Assembly: GCF_008831285.2 (NCBI RefSeq)
Contig: NC_045138.2
Location: forward strand, 25,145,934-25,205,933
From: Nymphaea colorata
Taxonomy: Eukaryota > Streptophyta > Magnoliopsida > Nymphaeales > Nymphaeaceae
Direction: 5' to 3'
Length of the DNA: 60,000 nucleotides
This document shows positions 37,323-50,230 of the stretch, in pieces; the first letter of the stretch is position 1, and each line of letters begins with the position of its first letter. The position numbers and the translations under genes are program-made. The notes beneath the pieces were generated by a model. The model made no database searches, was not told the DNA's origin, and saw only the letters and a list, made by a program, of their open reading frames with translations.

Positions 37323-40300
37323 AAACCCGAGTACTTCCTACCTGGAATTAAATAAAATTCTTATCTTAAACCCTAATTAGTCCATACCATTTAGGCATGT
37401 AACTTACATAGCATACATCGTGTAATATACTATCTATCATATGCATATACTTAAAATTATATTTTCTCATGACTTGCATCTATCATATATATCTTGCATA
37501 ATTCATGTCATTGGGTTACATAGAATGTGTATTCTAACCGGTATCTTATATTGTGTGGTTCGATTTTTTTATGTGTTTAGCATAATTAGAGTTAGAGAAA
37601 CAGTGTCTATTATCTGCTTGATTAAGTATGGACATGCTTATATTATATTCATAATACAAAGTATGGACATGTTTATCGTCAATTTTCTGTTCAACTTTCT
37701 GAACTAAAGAGTTTATATTTCTTAAACTTAAATGATTTTCAAGTTCTGTAAAAAAAAAAAAAAAAAAAAAGAAAAAAGTTGCTTTCTATGTTGCGGTAGT
37801 AGTTTTTCAAATAGTCTACTTTTATAAAATTTGGACATGGTTTGCCCTTAAGGTTACAATAAGATTGTGTTTGTTTCACCGCATATTTGAAGTCTGTAGT
37901 GATCTGAGATCTTTCCGATCTCAAATTCATGGATTTAAGGTCAAACTTCCTCCTCTCTTCAGTTCAACCTTGAATTCATAGTTTTTGACATTAGCAAGGA
38001 TTTAAAATCAATTCTAGATCTCCCAAAACTCACTTTTTGCTACAGCTTCGGATCTAAGGTCTAAGGTTACCAAACTCAACCAAAATGTCCAAAGATCTAT
38101 ATTGTACAATACAACTAATGGTATTTTAATCATTTTCTATAGGTTTTTACCCGTTCATGTCGTGTAGAACAGAATGGTACCTCTCTGCTTATAGTGTTTT
38201 AAGTCTAGTTTAGGGTTCAATTTTAATTTTATATTATAGTTTTATTTGTACATTAATTAGTTTATGTGTCATGTATTTTCATTAAATGATATTGCCCAAA
38301 ATTATATTCCTCACTCAAGGTCAGCTGATTTTTCATTGGTAACATTGGTATGATTCCATTCCACGAAAAAATTATTTTTTATTATAAAAAATTGATCTAA
38401 GCAGAGCAAGGCCTTTGACTCGGTCTCTTGGTCGCTTGATGAATTCACGGATGGAAAAGATCATTTCACCTGTGACAGGAAGCTGACTTCCTTTTTTTCA
38501 CGGTTCAAATCTTTCTTCCAATTCTGACTTTCTTTTTAAGTATGATTATGAAGGGCACCGGTGTAGAGCGTCAAATTGTTAGGCAATTGACTTGAAAAAC
38601 AAGAAAGTCGTTTCCAACTTTTCTTTTGTTTTAAGAAAATATATTTTTTTTTTCTATTAAGGGTACAACAAATCTTTTAAGTGTCAAAATGATATGTTAT
38701 TTTACAGATGCAAGCAGTTAGTTGTAATTTTTTAGACTTTAGGTGGTTTTCCATAAATAAAAACGCAAACAGTTGAATAACTAGCTATTTGTAAATTTCT
38801 CTATTCATTTTATTTCCAAGTCCAATCAAGGTGCCTATTCATTCATGCTCGCTTCCCTTCCCTTCTTCTCTCTTTCTTGGGAGAGAGAGATGTGAACTGA
38901 TTGACGGCTGCCTCACTCGTTCACACACAGAGACATGACGGGGAGTCCTTGACTGGGCTTACCAATGTCACTCTCCTTCCCAGAAACGACGCCAAACAGT
39001 GGGAAGAAGTTCAAACACGTAGGTAGGAGTTCATCTCATTCTATTCTATGCACAACCAGACAAAGTTCACCCAATTACGTTCCACCAGACGCATCGTCTT
39101 CCCTGAAGCTTCTTGGATCCTACCAAGCTGTTCTTGTTGTTGCGTGTAAGAGAAGATGCACAGACTTTTGATCCGCAAACATTTTACAAAAACTCTTACC
39201 ATCTTCTCAAGGGAAACCATCCTCAGGTAAATACTTTAATACTTGAAGGAGCACTAATATATATTAGATAAGCAAATATTTAAAGCCACTTACATGAAAA
39301 TAATGAACACTTGGTGTGGACAACTGCGCGTACAAAAATTATTCTTAACTAGTTTTTGAAACTGATTGGTTGGTTTGTGTATTTGGGTGACAAGACCAAA
39401 ACGGAGTTTTGTGTGAACAGACATGGTTAGGTAGGCAGGTTATTCCAACTCTTTTCAAAATATTGTTTTGTCAAAAATTTTGATGGCTGGACTAATGAAA
39501 CATGGAGCTCGACTCGGCATGAGCTCGAAAATAGCTTGACGGAAGCAACTCGAGCTCGACTTTGCAGTCATGTGCTGAGCTCGAGCTCGACTCGATTAAC
39601 GTTCGACAAACTCATTTGAATAGAATCGATATTCATCGTTACGTGTTGAGCTCGAGCTCGATCCATTAAGGCTCAACAAAGTAGCAAACTTGTTTGGATA
39701 CATCGGCGCGATAAACTCAATTAGGGCTCGAGCTCGACTTGGCAGGTGCGTGTTGAGCTCGAACTCAACTCGATTATTTGAACAAGTCGACTCATGAACT
39801 CGAGTTCGACTCGTCAAGCAAATGTCTCCGCTCAAACTCGTTCACGATCCGAGCTTTAACGAGTGAGCGAGAGTAGCTGTTCACCCATAGACTTAGCTAG
39901 CGGTCTATGTGAAATTAAGCGACACTGCTTCTTGTGGATGTTGAGATTTAATTGCATGATCAAATCAATAACATCAATTTGTTATTGTAATAATCATACA
40001 ACAACCTGACGTATGAGAATCAGAGACTTAGTCAAATAGTGTTCTTGTTCAAACACGAATTCTCTTCTTTCTCGACTATTAATTTCATAGCCTCATGGGC
40101 CCTGAGAGTATAAAGGCTGTATCGGCCCTCTTCTTAATTCGGTTATATATATATATATATATAAGAGATTAGAAGGCGTGAACTCCCATTTAATTAAAGG
40201 AAATGGTAACAGCCAGCAGAGGAACTTTCAAAGGAGCGACTGTAGGATAGACACGCATGTGATGGTTGCCCAGTAAAAGCGAGACACTTGCAATGAAATT

Positions 40301-40612
40301 TCAGAACTTGAAACTTTTTTTTTTACTGACAGTAAAAAAGTAGAACACAACCGATGAAAAATCCCCATAAATTTCGTTGACTAAATATTGGTTCGGATCA
40401 CTTTTATGTGGTGCCTGATTGCCGATTCAATTAACCACGAAAAGAAAATTGAAGAAGATCAACCAACTCCGCGTCTAGGAGATGGTCGTAGAAGCCAAGT
40501 GTTAGAACACAGAATCAGGACAGGGATTTAATAGAAAAGGAACAGAAAGAAAGGAAAAAAATAAAGAATTCCAAGTTGGTATCTTCCCCGTTCATACATT
40601 TTTAGAGTTCGA
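37323..40612. other. Intergenic DNA between S15 and the MACPF gene
   Basis: The two genes are divergent, so both promoters lie here. It is AT-rich, with poly-A at 37749-37770 and an AT run at about 40145-40163. I recognise no gene. The most structured part is the ACTCG-rich repeat listed next. Confidence 0.5.
39500..39897. repeat. Degenerate CTCGAGCTCGACTCG repeat
   Basis: Words such as GAGCTCGAGCTCGACTCG recur throughout. The right end reads AGTAGCTGTTCACCCATA, and a GTGTGAACAGAC near 39405 is a weak inverted match. No target duplication is visible. A hAT-type relic of the same style as 57452-57886 is likely but unproven. Confidence 0.5.
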
Positions 40613-40614
40613 AC

Positions 40615-40624
40615 AAATATAAAG
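40615..40624 (+). promoter_or_regulatory. Candidate TATA box of the MACPF gene
   Basis: AAATATAAAG lies 59-68 bases upstream of the chosen ATG at 40683. Transcription would start near 40650, giving a leader of roughly 35 bases. The leader would be GA-rich. Confidence 0.4.
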
Positions 40625-40682
40625 ACCAACTTCAGTACAGCGTTCTGTATCTCGACACAGAGAGGGAGTGAGAGAGAGAAAG

Positions 40683-43600
40683 ATGCAGAGCAGGGTGGCA
40701 GAGAAAGCGGTGAGTTGCTTGGGGAGAGGCTTTGACATCACCAACGATTTCAGGCTTAAGTATTGCAGAGGGGGAGGGAGACTCGTGCTGCTCAACGAGG
40801 AGGGGAGGAGAGACCTTGTGATTCCTGGCCATGGCGTCGTCAAGGACGCCCCCCCTGACATCAAGTGCGACAAGGGGGAGAACCTCCGGTATCAATCCGA
40901 TGTCCTCGATTTCAAACAGGCAATCCATTCCCTCTCTTTCTCTTTGCTTCTTCTCCTTCTCTTCTTTCTACGATTCCCCGGATCCCAAAAATGGCTTCCT
41001 GAGTGTTTCTTTTGATCTTTTCTTCTTGAACACCGAAGTTTCATGGTGTTCAGAAACTGATGAATTGACATTTGCGGGAATTATACGTTCTCCTTTCTCT
41101 CTCAGTCGCGCTCTCCTGCTTGGTTGAATCCGATTGTAGCGCCATTAGATTGTAGCGCCATTAGATTGTAGGTTCCAAAATCCAAAGATGTTCTTGACAT
41201 GGATTGACAGAAACCTTCATCTTCACAAAATGATTCTGTCTTCTTCTTCCGAAACGAATCCTTCCTAGAGCAAAGTCCCGATCTTCTAAGTTCTTGAACT
41301 TATCCAATTTTGGTGTCGTTTCACTCCATGCAGCCGTGTTTAGTTGCCGGCGAAGTTTCCCGCCGACGCGTGATGGAGAAGTCCCTTCCCGGAGTTCATT
41401 GCATTTTTCCCCGTGATTTTTGGGGTGTCGTTTTCACTAAAGTTAAGGGCACGCAGGTAACTTTAGTATAGAAAATCCGTGGTTAACCCTACCGCGCTTT
41501 GTTGTTAGGCTAGTGGGAGGCCCGAGATAATGGAAACATTTCCGGAAATACCCCTTACCTATTATAAATGGCTTGAAACTCCCTCGGAATGTCGGGGCTC
41601 GGTTGGTGTGATCGTCGTGTAAACGCGTTGGCGCAGCATCTTCAAAATCTTAGCCCCTGGCGACTCGGCCGACGTCAAGTCGGCCGTCTCTCCGAATCGA
41701 GCAGCTTGACTCGGTGAGTCGGTCTGGATTTGGCTAAAAGAAACACCCAGATTTAGATGAAATTTGGCTTCGATTCGGTTTAATTCGAGTGACTCGCCCG
41801 AGTTGCCTTCGAACCGGTTGAGTTCATATTTACTAGTTTTTCTTCCTTCCTTAATTGACATTTTGAATTTCTTCTCAATTTCCCAATGAGGCCTCCTAGT
41901 TTTCAAATCTCTTTTCGGCAGCAGCCTATAAGGTTGACTCTTGTGACTAAAATAACCCACAAAGTCTTTTTTTTTTTTAAAAAAAAAGAAATTCTTAATA
42001 CCTCTTTATGTACGTTTCCCATTCCATTTTTTAAAATCCTATTCTTACATTTTTCTTTAACATTTCAATTAGATTTGGAGATAAAATTTGTTATAAAACA
42101 TAATTTTCCATTGTACAAGTGGCATTCAGAAGAGAAAAAAAAAAAGACTGAGCAAAAATTAAATACATTAACTTAAGTGTTGACCACATCAATTTGTGCA
42201 GATGGGCCGATTGGGACCTAGCAGGTAACGAATTAATGTTCTACCGGTGCCACATTCAATAGACAATTCCTTTTCTTATTAAATATTTTAAATATTGTTT
42301 ATTTTTATAATTTTTTATTTTCATAAAAATGAGTAACGAAAAAAAAAAATTATTTTTAGGGTATAAATGACGGGAGCAGATCGTCACTGACCCAAGTTAG
42401 AGATTTTTCTGTCAATTATTGAATTTAGATAATAACGGTTCCATTTTTTCTCTTTTGCATATTGACTTTTTGTTGGTTAATGGTTATGCATTTAATTAAA
42501 CCATACGAAAGTTACCGGCCATTTGGACTGACCGACTAGACCGGCTGGGAGAGAAATACGACTTAGCGGGTCATTCATGTCACGGGCCATAGAGTGTCTT
42601 TTTGCAAAATTTTCAGGAGCCCATCGATCTTTTCTTCTTAATTTTTATAAAAAAAAAAATACATATAACTACATGTGAAGTCTGACCTCAGAGGTCAGAA
42701 TGCTCAAACTTTTATATGTGAAATAAAAAAAAAAGTGTGTTCAAATGTGTGAATGTGATTTTATTATAAAAGATTGATTTTGATTTCTTATAGAATTTAT
42801 TTTATACATCTTCGTTTTTTAATGCAACTAGAGTTGAATATTTTGAATTCATCTAAATCATTGGATTTTAAAAAAGATGCCAAACCAGTGGGACAGCTGA
42901 TAAAGACAGATGGACACTCATGTAGAAAATATGAAAGCTTCGTGTAATGGACTCCCCGTTTACATGATATGCACGTCAGATGTGCGTAAGACTTGTGCTT
43001 GCTTGACTTGATCCTGGTGTTGAAATTCTGAAAATAAAAAGATCTGGCAAAAAGTTCGAAAAAAAAATTTAAAATTTCTTATAAAGATCCGAATTCATAT
43101 GGTTGACTGAAGTCAGGTCTAACTTCATTAGCGGGGGATTTGTTTCTTTGATTTCAAAATTTTGGAAGGGCAAAGCTGAATTTGGATTTCTTGTAAGACA
43201 TTATTCAAAAGGGGTTTTGATTTTTTTTTTGTTTATCTGCGAGTTAAAAAGAATTCGAATTTTTGTCTTTGAAATTTGCTGCTGAGAAGTAAAAGATGAA
43301 GATGAATGACGGTTTGGAGGGTGGATGTAACAGATGAGCGAGCTGTTTAACCAGAAGAGCAGCCTGCCGGGAAAAATTCCGTCAGGTCTTTTCAACTCGA
43401 CGTTCGGATTCAACGGCTCGTCGTGGGCGTCGGAGATGTCGGAGACCAAATCATTGGCGTTCAATGGCTACTTCATCTCCCTCTTCAATCTGCACATCGA
43501 TCGTTACCCTCTCCTCCTCGCCGACCACGTTAGACACGCCGTCCCTTCCACATGGGAACCTGCTGCCTTCGCAAGGTCCACTAGTTTCTCCGTTCCCTTC

Positions 43601-46600
43601 TTCTGAAATTTTTTGTTGGTACTAACCAGAATCGTCAAGCTTCAACGTCGGATTTGAAAGATGTATCGTGTGACACGAGAACTATGTATCAGAACGTCCA
43701 TCTAAGCCCTCACCCTCAGTAGTCAGTATCATGGCGGCCAATCAAGAAACGATTTAACAATGCTTTTATACTGGTCAGGGCCCAACTGCAACTTGCAGAA
43801 GGAATGAAAGATGCAGACTAACCATGCTTAATGAAAATGCAGATTTATTGAGAACTATGGAACTCACATCATAGTGGGTCTGAGCGTTGGAGGTCAGGAC
43901 GCGTTGTTTGTGAGGCAAGACCAGACTTCAAACCTACCTCCTTCTGAGCTCAAGAAACATCTCCACAACCTGTCTGATCAGCACTTTACTGGGGCATGCC
44001 AGATCTCTCCACATCTTCGCAGGAAACAGAAGCAGGTAGGCTGCACTCTTCAACCGATCGTTCACCCTTTTATTCTGTACATTAAGCAATCATGAAAAGA
44101 CAGACTGAGAAATGGGATGAATTTTTCTCTGTGTGAAACTTTGATAAATTATCCTGTGTCTGTCCTAACATTGGACGTGCTCTCTTCTCTTCATTTCAGG
44201 TTTGTTTTTACTGATAGATTTGTAGGTCCCTTAATTAGACTCTTCTCTGTGTTAATTGCTGTTTCCTAGTGCAGATGCCAGGGGCTTTTAATGTCTTTGA
44301 CCCAGAGCCGGTAAGCCTGGAGTGCTTCTCATCCATGGCAAGCAAAGATGTAAGTCTCAATGAATTCCTAGTAAAACTTTTGCTTGCAGTTTGCTTTTGC
44401 TTTAAACTGAGCAAGAAACCAGTGCAGCTGGTGAGCAAGTGGTAAGATAAGGGACGATTCCGATTAGTTGGAAGTCCCTGATTCATGTACAACACTGCCA
44501 TTCTGTCGCCTTAGCTTGATCATAGTGTTGTACATCGTAAGACTCAGTCGTAGAGGCTCACCTTCATCACGGAAAAGGAAAAATTTTTTGTCCTCAGGTC
44601 CCAACAGCTAGCTAAGTAGAGAAAGTCCTTATTGATCAAAAGGAACATACCCACGATCAAATCATGATATTTTCAAAATATTCTGTATATTTATGATATG
44701 TTCTGCTTGATGAATGTCAGAAAAAGTTCAATTCTAATGCTCATACTGTGTTAACGGGTATGTATTTCGGGCTTCTTCCAGGGCATCACAGTCATCTGTT
44801 CTAAGAGGGGAGGTGATGTATCCATCAACAGCCACTGCGAATGGCTTCTCACAGTGCCAGCTACGCCAGATGCCATCAATTTTACCCTCGTCCCGATCAC
44901 CTCTCTTTTAGCTGGTGTTCCTGGCAAGGGATTCTTGGCTCAGGCTATAAATCTCTACCTGCGCTGTGAGTTTAACTTCACTTCTTACCTTCATTCATCT
45001 AAATTCTTTCTTCCTGTCAGCAACAGACATGGCTGCAAAATCACCTGGCTCTGCGCTTTCTCTTCTTATCTCTTTGTTAAATTTTTCCTTTTTGGGTTTC
45101 AGATAAGCCGCCGATTGAAGATCTAGAGTACTTCCTCTACTTTCAATCTCAGAAGATATGGGCTCCAGTGCACAGTGACTTCCCTCTTGGACCTCCTGCA
45201 AACAGGTCCATTAATCCAACTTCTGCTTTGCAGTTCTCATTAATGGGCCCGAAGCTGTACGTGAACACCTCTCAGGTGATCTCATCTTGTAAGAGTGGAT
45301 GCTGAATATAATAAACTACTCCGCTTCTTCTGTATTCTCCTCTTATCCTTCACACTCTCTCTTACTGCCTGCTCACTATATGTTGCGGTGGCTCATATAA
45401 GGAACTGTTAAATTAAGGTTTCACACACACATATAAATAAATAAATATATATATATATATATTCAATTGACATCCTTTTTACTCTAAATATTTGAAAACG
45501 CTTTTGCTCATATATGTATACATCCAACCTGCAGGTGATGGTTGGGAAGAGTCTTGTAACAGGAATGAGGCTGCATCTAGAAGGCATTAAGGGAAGCAGG
45601 TGAGCTTTCTCGTGGTTTTTCTTGGGAATTTGGTCTTGTAGAATGTAGAATCATTCGGTAGCAATTCTTTTTTCTTTTTTTTTTGGAGTATTAGAGACTT
45701 TAGTTTGTTCAATGGTTCGTTTGACAACAAGTACATATTTATATTTTGTTAGTGTTTTATGAATTTGATGTAAAGGTCGGTGTTGATTTAAAACACTTTG
45801 TTCTAATACTTCAATTTATGAATCATATTAACGAAACCTTCACAGCAGAGAATGAGAGAAAGAATCCGATAAAGAAGAATAATGTTTACTTTAAGAGGCA
45901 GAACGGTAGTGCTGCGCTGCACTTTTGTGGGTAATTGTGTCATTTACCTTTTCACAACGTCACGTGGCAGGCTCGCCATCCACCTAGAGCACCTCCGGCA
46001 CGTGCCGCTGTCACTGGAGAAACGAATCGGCGAGGAGACATGTTGGCGCGGAGCCGACGAACTTGCCGCTGAAGCCGCCGGCCACTACGAGCCCCTGCAG
46101 TGGAAGAATTTCTCGCGCGTCTGTACGGCTCCGGTCGTCAGCGACGGCTTCTCGCCCACGGCGCAGGAGGACGACAGAGGCGGCGGCGGCGGAGCTGCCG
46201 TCGTGACCGGAGCTCAGCTCGAGGTGATCAAGCACGAATGGGCAAGCGTGCTCCGGCTCCGCTTGGCGTTCACTAGGCTGTCCGGCTGCAGAGTCGTGAA
46301 ATCAACTTGGCAGCACAGCGACTCCGCTAAGTTGACGCAGAGGTCGGGCTTGCTATCCGGCGTAACCATGCTGGCTCTTCCTGCCGCCTCGGCTGCCGCT
46401 CCCGCCATTCCTGAAAAGCCGATCATTGATTCCGGCGTATTTGCCGGTGGCCCTCCGTCGGCCTCCCACGTGCCGAAGGGCCTAAGGTACGTGGATACAT
46501 CGCATGTGTGCAAGGGGCCGGACGACTGCCCGGGCCATTGGCTGGTCACCGGAGCCAAGCTGGGCTTAGACAAGGGAAAGATACGCCTAAGTGTTGAGTT

Positions 46601-46619
46601 CTCCCTCTTAAGTTACTAG
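40683..46619 (+). CDS. MACPF domain-containing protein (CAD1/NSL1 group, At1g14780-like)
   Basis: There are eight exons, 40683-40919, 43334-43575, 43843-44035, 44275-44349, 44782-44965, 45103-45275, 45535-45599 and 45971-46619, encoding 605 residues, the normal size. Plant MACPF proteins share the membrane-attack-complex/perforin fold. Known members (CAD1, NSL1) restrain salicylic-acid-linked cell death, and their pore-forming ability is unproven. The MACPF signature is YGTH at residues 165-168 followed by GG at 176-177. Other landmarks are SSLPGKIPSGLFN (about 88-100), ITVICSKRGGD, LYLRYKPPI, FSLMGPKLYVNTSQ and, near the C-terminus, the GGPP....PK.LRYVDTS block. The details fit the At1g14780 branch best by memory. 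Intron 1 (40920-43333, 2.4 kb) starts with GC: AAACAG|GCAATC joined to CAG|ATGAGC gives Lys-Gln-Met-Ser. An in-frame ATG at 40668 would add five residues. I prefer 40683 because the peptide then starts close to the first conserved block. The last exon is notably GC-rich and rich in Ala and Gly. Confidence 0.94.
41640..41830. repeat. Degenerate ACTCG-rich repeat inside MACPF intron 1
   Basis: GACTCGGCCGAC, GACTCGGTGAGTCGG and GAGTGACTCGCCCGAGTTG words cluster in this part of the intron. They resemble the transposon relics at 3590 and 10131. I found no ends. Confidence 0.45.
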
Positions 46620-49195
46620 GCCTTAGGTTTCATTTATTTCATTTTTCCTTTTTTTTTTTTGGAAAAATTTGGTGCCGGGGCCGGAAAAGCTGGGAAGGTT
46701 ACATACTGAGTGTTTTTTTTTTTATTTTTAATTACAAATGTAAATTAGGGAAATCAGTCTGCAAATTATTAAAGTTATATATTAATCTTAATGTGTTCCT
46801 TGGGCTGTTATAAATGGATGGCAGGTGGGTGTTTGTGTTACTATCCAAAAGAACGGTTCATCACATGAGCAAAGCTAAGAAGCTTACATATAAAGGGAAG
46901 TAGCTTGTATAGAAATTTGCCCTATGTCAAAGCTAAGAAATGTAATTTCCATTACTTCTTGTTTTTCTTTTAACCATCTTATATGAACGACCCATAAAGC
47001 TTCTTTTAGTAATCTCAAAGAGTATTTTTTGCAAAAATAATGGATTACATGAACCAAGGAAGCTTCATGAAGACCAACCACAAAATAAGCGAGGGAATTG
47101 AGTTGCTTCATTGAGAGCATCTCCGCCATTTCTGGTCGAAAATATATGAACAAATGAAGAAAAGAAGAGTTGAATGGACAAGGGAAAAAAGGGTCTCCCC
47201 TTATTTATCATTTCAATTCAATCACTACATGCTTATTGACATATCTCAGTGTCTAAGAAATAAATCTAAGATTGACCTCAATATTAAGGATAAGTACGCT
47301 AAAGATATTGTCTACCTTGAAGATTTAACAGAAAATCTTCGTTGATCTTCTTTTTATTTTGTTTCATATTCTAACATTCCTCCTCATGTTGGAAGGCAAA
47401 GTAAATCTTTAATTGGCCAAAAAAAAAAAAAAAAAATTATCTGTCAATGATGGGTGCTGAAGAGTACAAAATCAAGTAGAAAAACGTTGACCGCCGATCT
47501 TTGAAATTATATCAAGCTTTGGCTTCATTTCATATGTATCCGTTTGATTAGGATGACGATAAGTGCATGTCAAGTACTTTCCGGAGGTGAAAACCATGTT
47601 CGTGTGCTTATATCTCCTAATTCTTAAGAAAATATTGTTTATGCTCTCTTGCATGTCTCTATTTCTCTACTTCTCTTTTCTCTTCTCTCTCTCTCTCTCT
47701 CTCTCTCTAGTTCGTGTGTTCTGTCTTTCCACTCGCTCTCCACCTTTCTTTTTGGTTTTTCTATGAGTTGTATTATATATTTCGCCTTTTTGTTTCTGTC
47801 TTGCAGTTTGTTATTGTAACTATGAAACTTCTTGTCCCAAAATTTAGATATAGATTTCCATTTGATCGGCTCTCTCTTTCTCTCTCTATATATATATATA
47901 TATATAATCTATGTGTGTGTGTAGAGGGGTTGTGCTAAAAGTGCTGAGCATTGCCTTTTTAGCAATGCAAAGCAAGTATGCTTGTCTATGATAAATTATT
48001 AAGGCTATCAAGTCCTTGGCTTGGGATTCTTGGAACTTATTCCAAGAGAAAAGAGGACATTTGGAGGATCTGATCTTTGGAATGAGGAATATATTTAAAG
48101 ATGTGGTTGGCATGCATGAAAATGGAGTTGGCAAGTCCCCCTCAATGGCCACGCCATCCTCATCCTACAAATTTGGGGAATGTCTTCTCAAGCACATTAT
48201 CTGAGTCAATTACATTATTTAATATTCTTTCACACACTTCCATTCCATGCTGGTCCAAGGTTGTCTTATGCAAGTCGCTCCTTGGAGGGGTTCCAATATT
48301 CTTTCTTTCTTTTTTTTTTCTATAACTAAAATTATGGATGATTAAGTACAAATCAAGATTATATAATATATATATGAAAGTTTGTATGCTGCTTTGGAGC
48401 AAGCAACTAGAAAGTATCGAGGGTCAAAATTTCTTAGTATGTTGGGCTGTGCATTACCCAGTTAGGGTCATGGCTCGGTGTCACGATCAACCTGTCACAG
48501 CCTGACCCACGGCCTGTATTTAGAATCTAGACACCCTTCTAGGTCAGAGATCAAAGGTTAGACCCAGGGTAAAGGGTTGACTCACTTCTCTGACTTCAAC
48601 CAAGCTTCCAAATTAATCTTGAATAAGCCTAACTCAAACAAACTTGCTGATTTTTTTTGCAAGAAAACAATATAATGTTAATAGTGTATTAACAAGCAAC
48701 AAGTGTCAATTATGACGGCTTAGGCAACAAACACACCTATTCTTCCGATAAAATTGGAATGATACAGAGAAGATTCACATGGCTTCTGCTCAAGGAAGAT
48801 GACACATTTAGATTTCTTCATTTGTATAGAACCACTAAACTTGAACTACCCTCCCTAGTTTTCATTAGTTCAAACTCTATAGTCATCTTCCATAATGTCA
48901 AACGAGTTTTAGATCATTTGTCCGGTTTTTTAACTTGTTTACTTAGAGAGAGAGAGAGAGAGAGATTAAAAAGTAAATTATCTACCAAATTTGCGAAACT
49001 GGTATGCTTATTCCTTACAAATGATTCGTAGAGCTCTAAGAGATCGAACCAGAACCAGTAATAACTGGAAGAAACTGCATTTAGGTCGAGAGACTTTGTA
49101 GGATTAAACCTGCTTTGGATTTGCAAGAGTATAGTGTCCATTGAAGAACAAACAAGTAGTGAGACTTAATGTTATATATATAAATATATATATAT

Positions 49196-49232
<37 letters not shown>

Positions 49233-49670
49233 GACTAAAGGGATGAGAACAACCAAATTGAGAGGTTAAGTTAAGGCACCGAAATCGAAGGCCGAACCTC
49301 TCATTCGAAGGTGTGTGGGACCCAGGACGATTTCACGGTGCCCCTCTCCGTATTTGATCTTGTGCCAGAAGATTGGGCACGTCCTCCTCTGCCCTAATTC
49401 TTCTCTTTTGCCAGACCAGAAGAACAGTGAGGGCGTCTCCTCTTCCTTTCTCCTTTTGGTGCTCTGCCAGAACATTCACCACCCAAGCTTTGCTAATATC
49501 TTCTCTTTCTCTCTCCCTCCCTCCCTCTCTATAAAGCAAAAAAGAATACTCCTGCCGCGGAATCAGGCATTAAGAATGATTCCCCAAGCAGAAAAGAGAG
49601 CTTTTACAAACATGAAAACGGAGCAGAGCTACTGATGAGTTATACACGTACCCACCCAAGTACATTTTCG
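46620..49670. other. Intergenic DNA between MACPF and GAMYB genes
   Basis: There are simple repeats: (CT)n at about 47680-47708, (TA)n at about 47887-47906, (GA)n at 48944-48965 and 49197-49229. Short frames at 46884-47153 (minus) and 47563-47938 (plus) lack motifs. A 60-base open frame starts at ATG 49576, but lies upstream of the likely TATA box. No gene is supported. Confidence 0.5.
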
Positions 49671-49680
49671 TATATATAAA
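49671..49680 (+). promoter_or_regulatory. Candidate TATA box of the GAMYB-like gene
   Basis: TATATATAAA lies about 91-100 bases upstream of the start codon, and a (GA)n run at 49719-49738 follows in the presumed leader. Genes of this family often have longer, spliced leaders, so another start further upstream is possible. Confidence 0.4.
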
Positions 49681-49770
49681 CAAGCAAAAAGAGGAGAGCG
49701 AGGAAAGGCAAAAGGGTAGGAGAGAGAGAGAGAGAGAGCGAAAGGGCGTTCCCTGTGCGCTTTAGCAATA

Positions 49771-50195
49771 ATGATCACGGGCACGAGGACGACGACGACC
49801 ACAACGGAGAGGACGTCTCCTCTCCTTCATCATTCCTTTCCCCTCGCCGACTCCCTTCCCACCGACTCCTCCTCTTCCTCCTCTGGCGGTGGCGCCGCCG
49901 GTAATGGTGGCCTCACCACCACCATCACCACCGCTGTACTCAAGAAGGGCCCCTGGACGTCCTCCGAGGATGCCATACTCGTCGCTTACGTGAACAAGCA
50001 CGGGGAGGGCAATTGGAACGCCGTGCAGAAGAACTCGGGTCTCTCCCGCTGCGGCAAGAGCTGCCGCCTCCGCTGGGCCAACCACCTCCGCCCCAACCTC
50101 AAAAAGGGAGCCTTCTCCCCCGAGGAGGAGCGCCTCATCCTCGAGTTGCACGCCAAGCTCGGCAACAAATGGGCTCGTATGGCCGCCCAAGTTAG

Positions 50196-50230
<35 letters not shown>

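Noticed and set aside
47160-47420. Possible Copia LTR edge around TCTAACATTCCTCCTCATG
   Set aside because: No second end, primer-binding site or target duplication could be found.
49576-49635. 19-codon possible upstream ORF of the GAMYB-like gene
   Set aside because: It lies upstream of the candidate TATA box at 49671. It would matter only if transcription starts further upstream.
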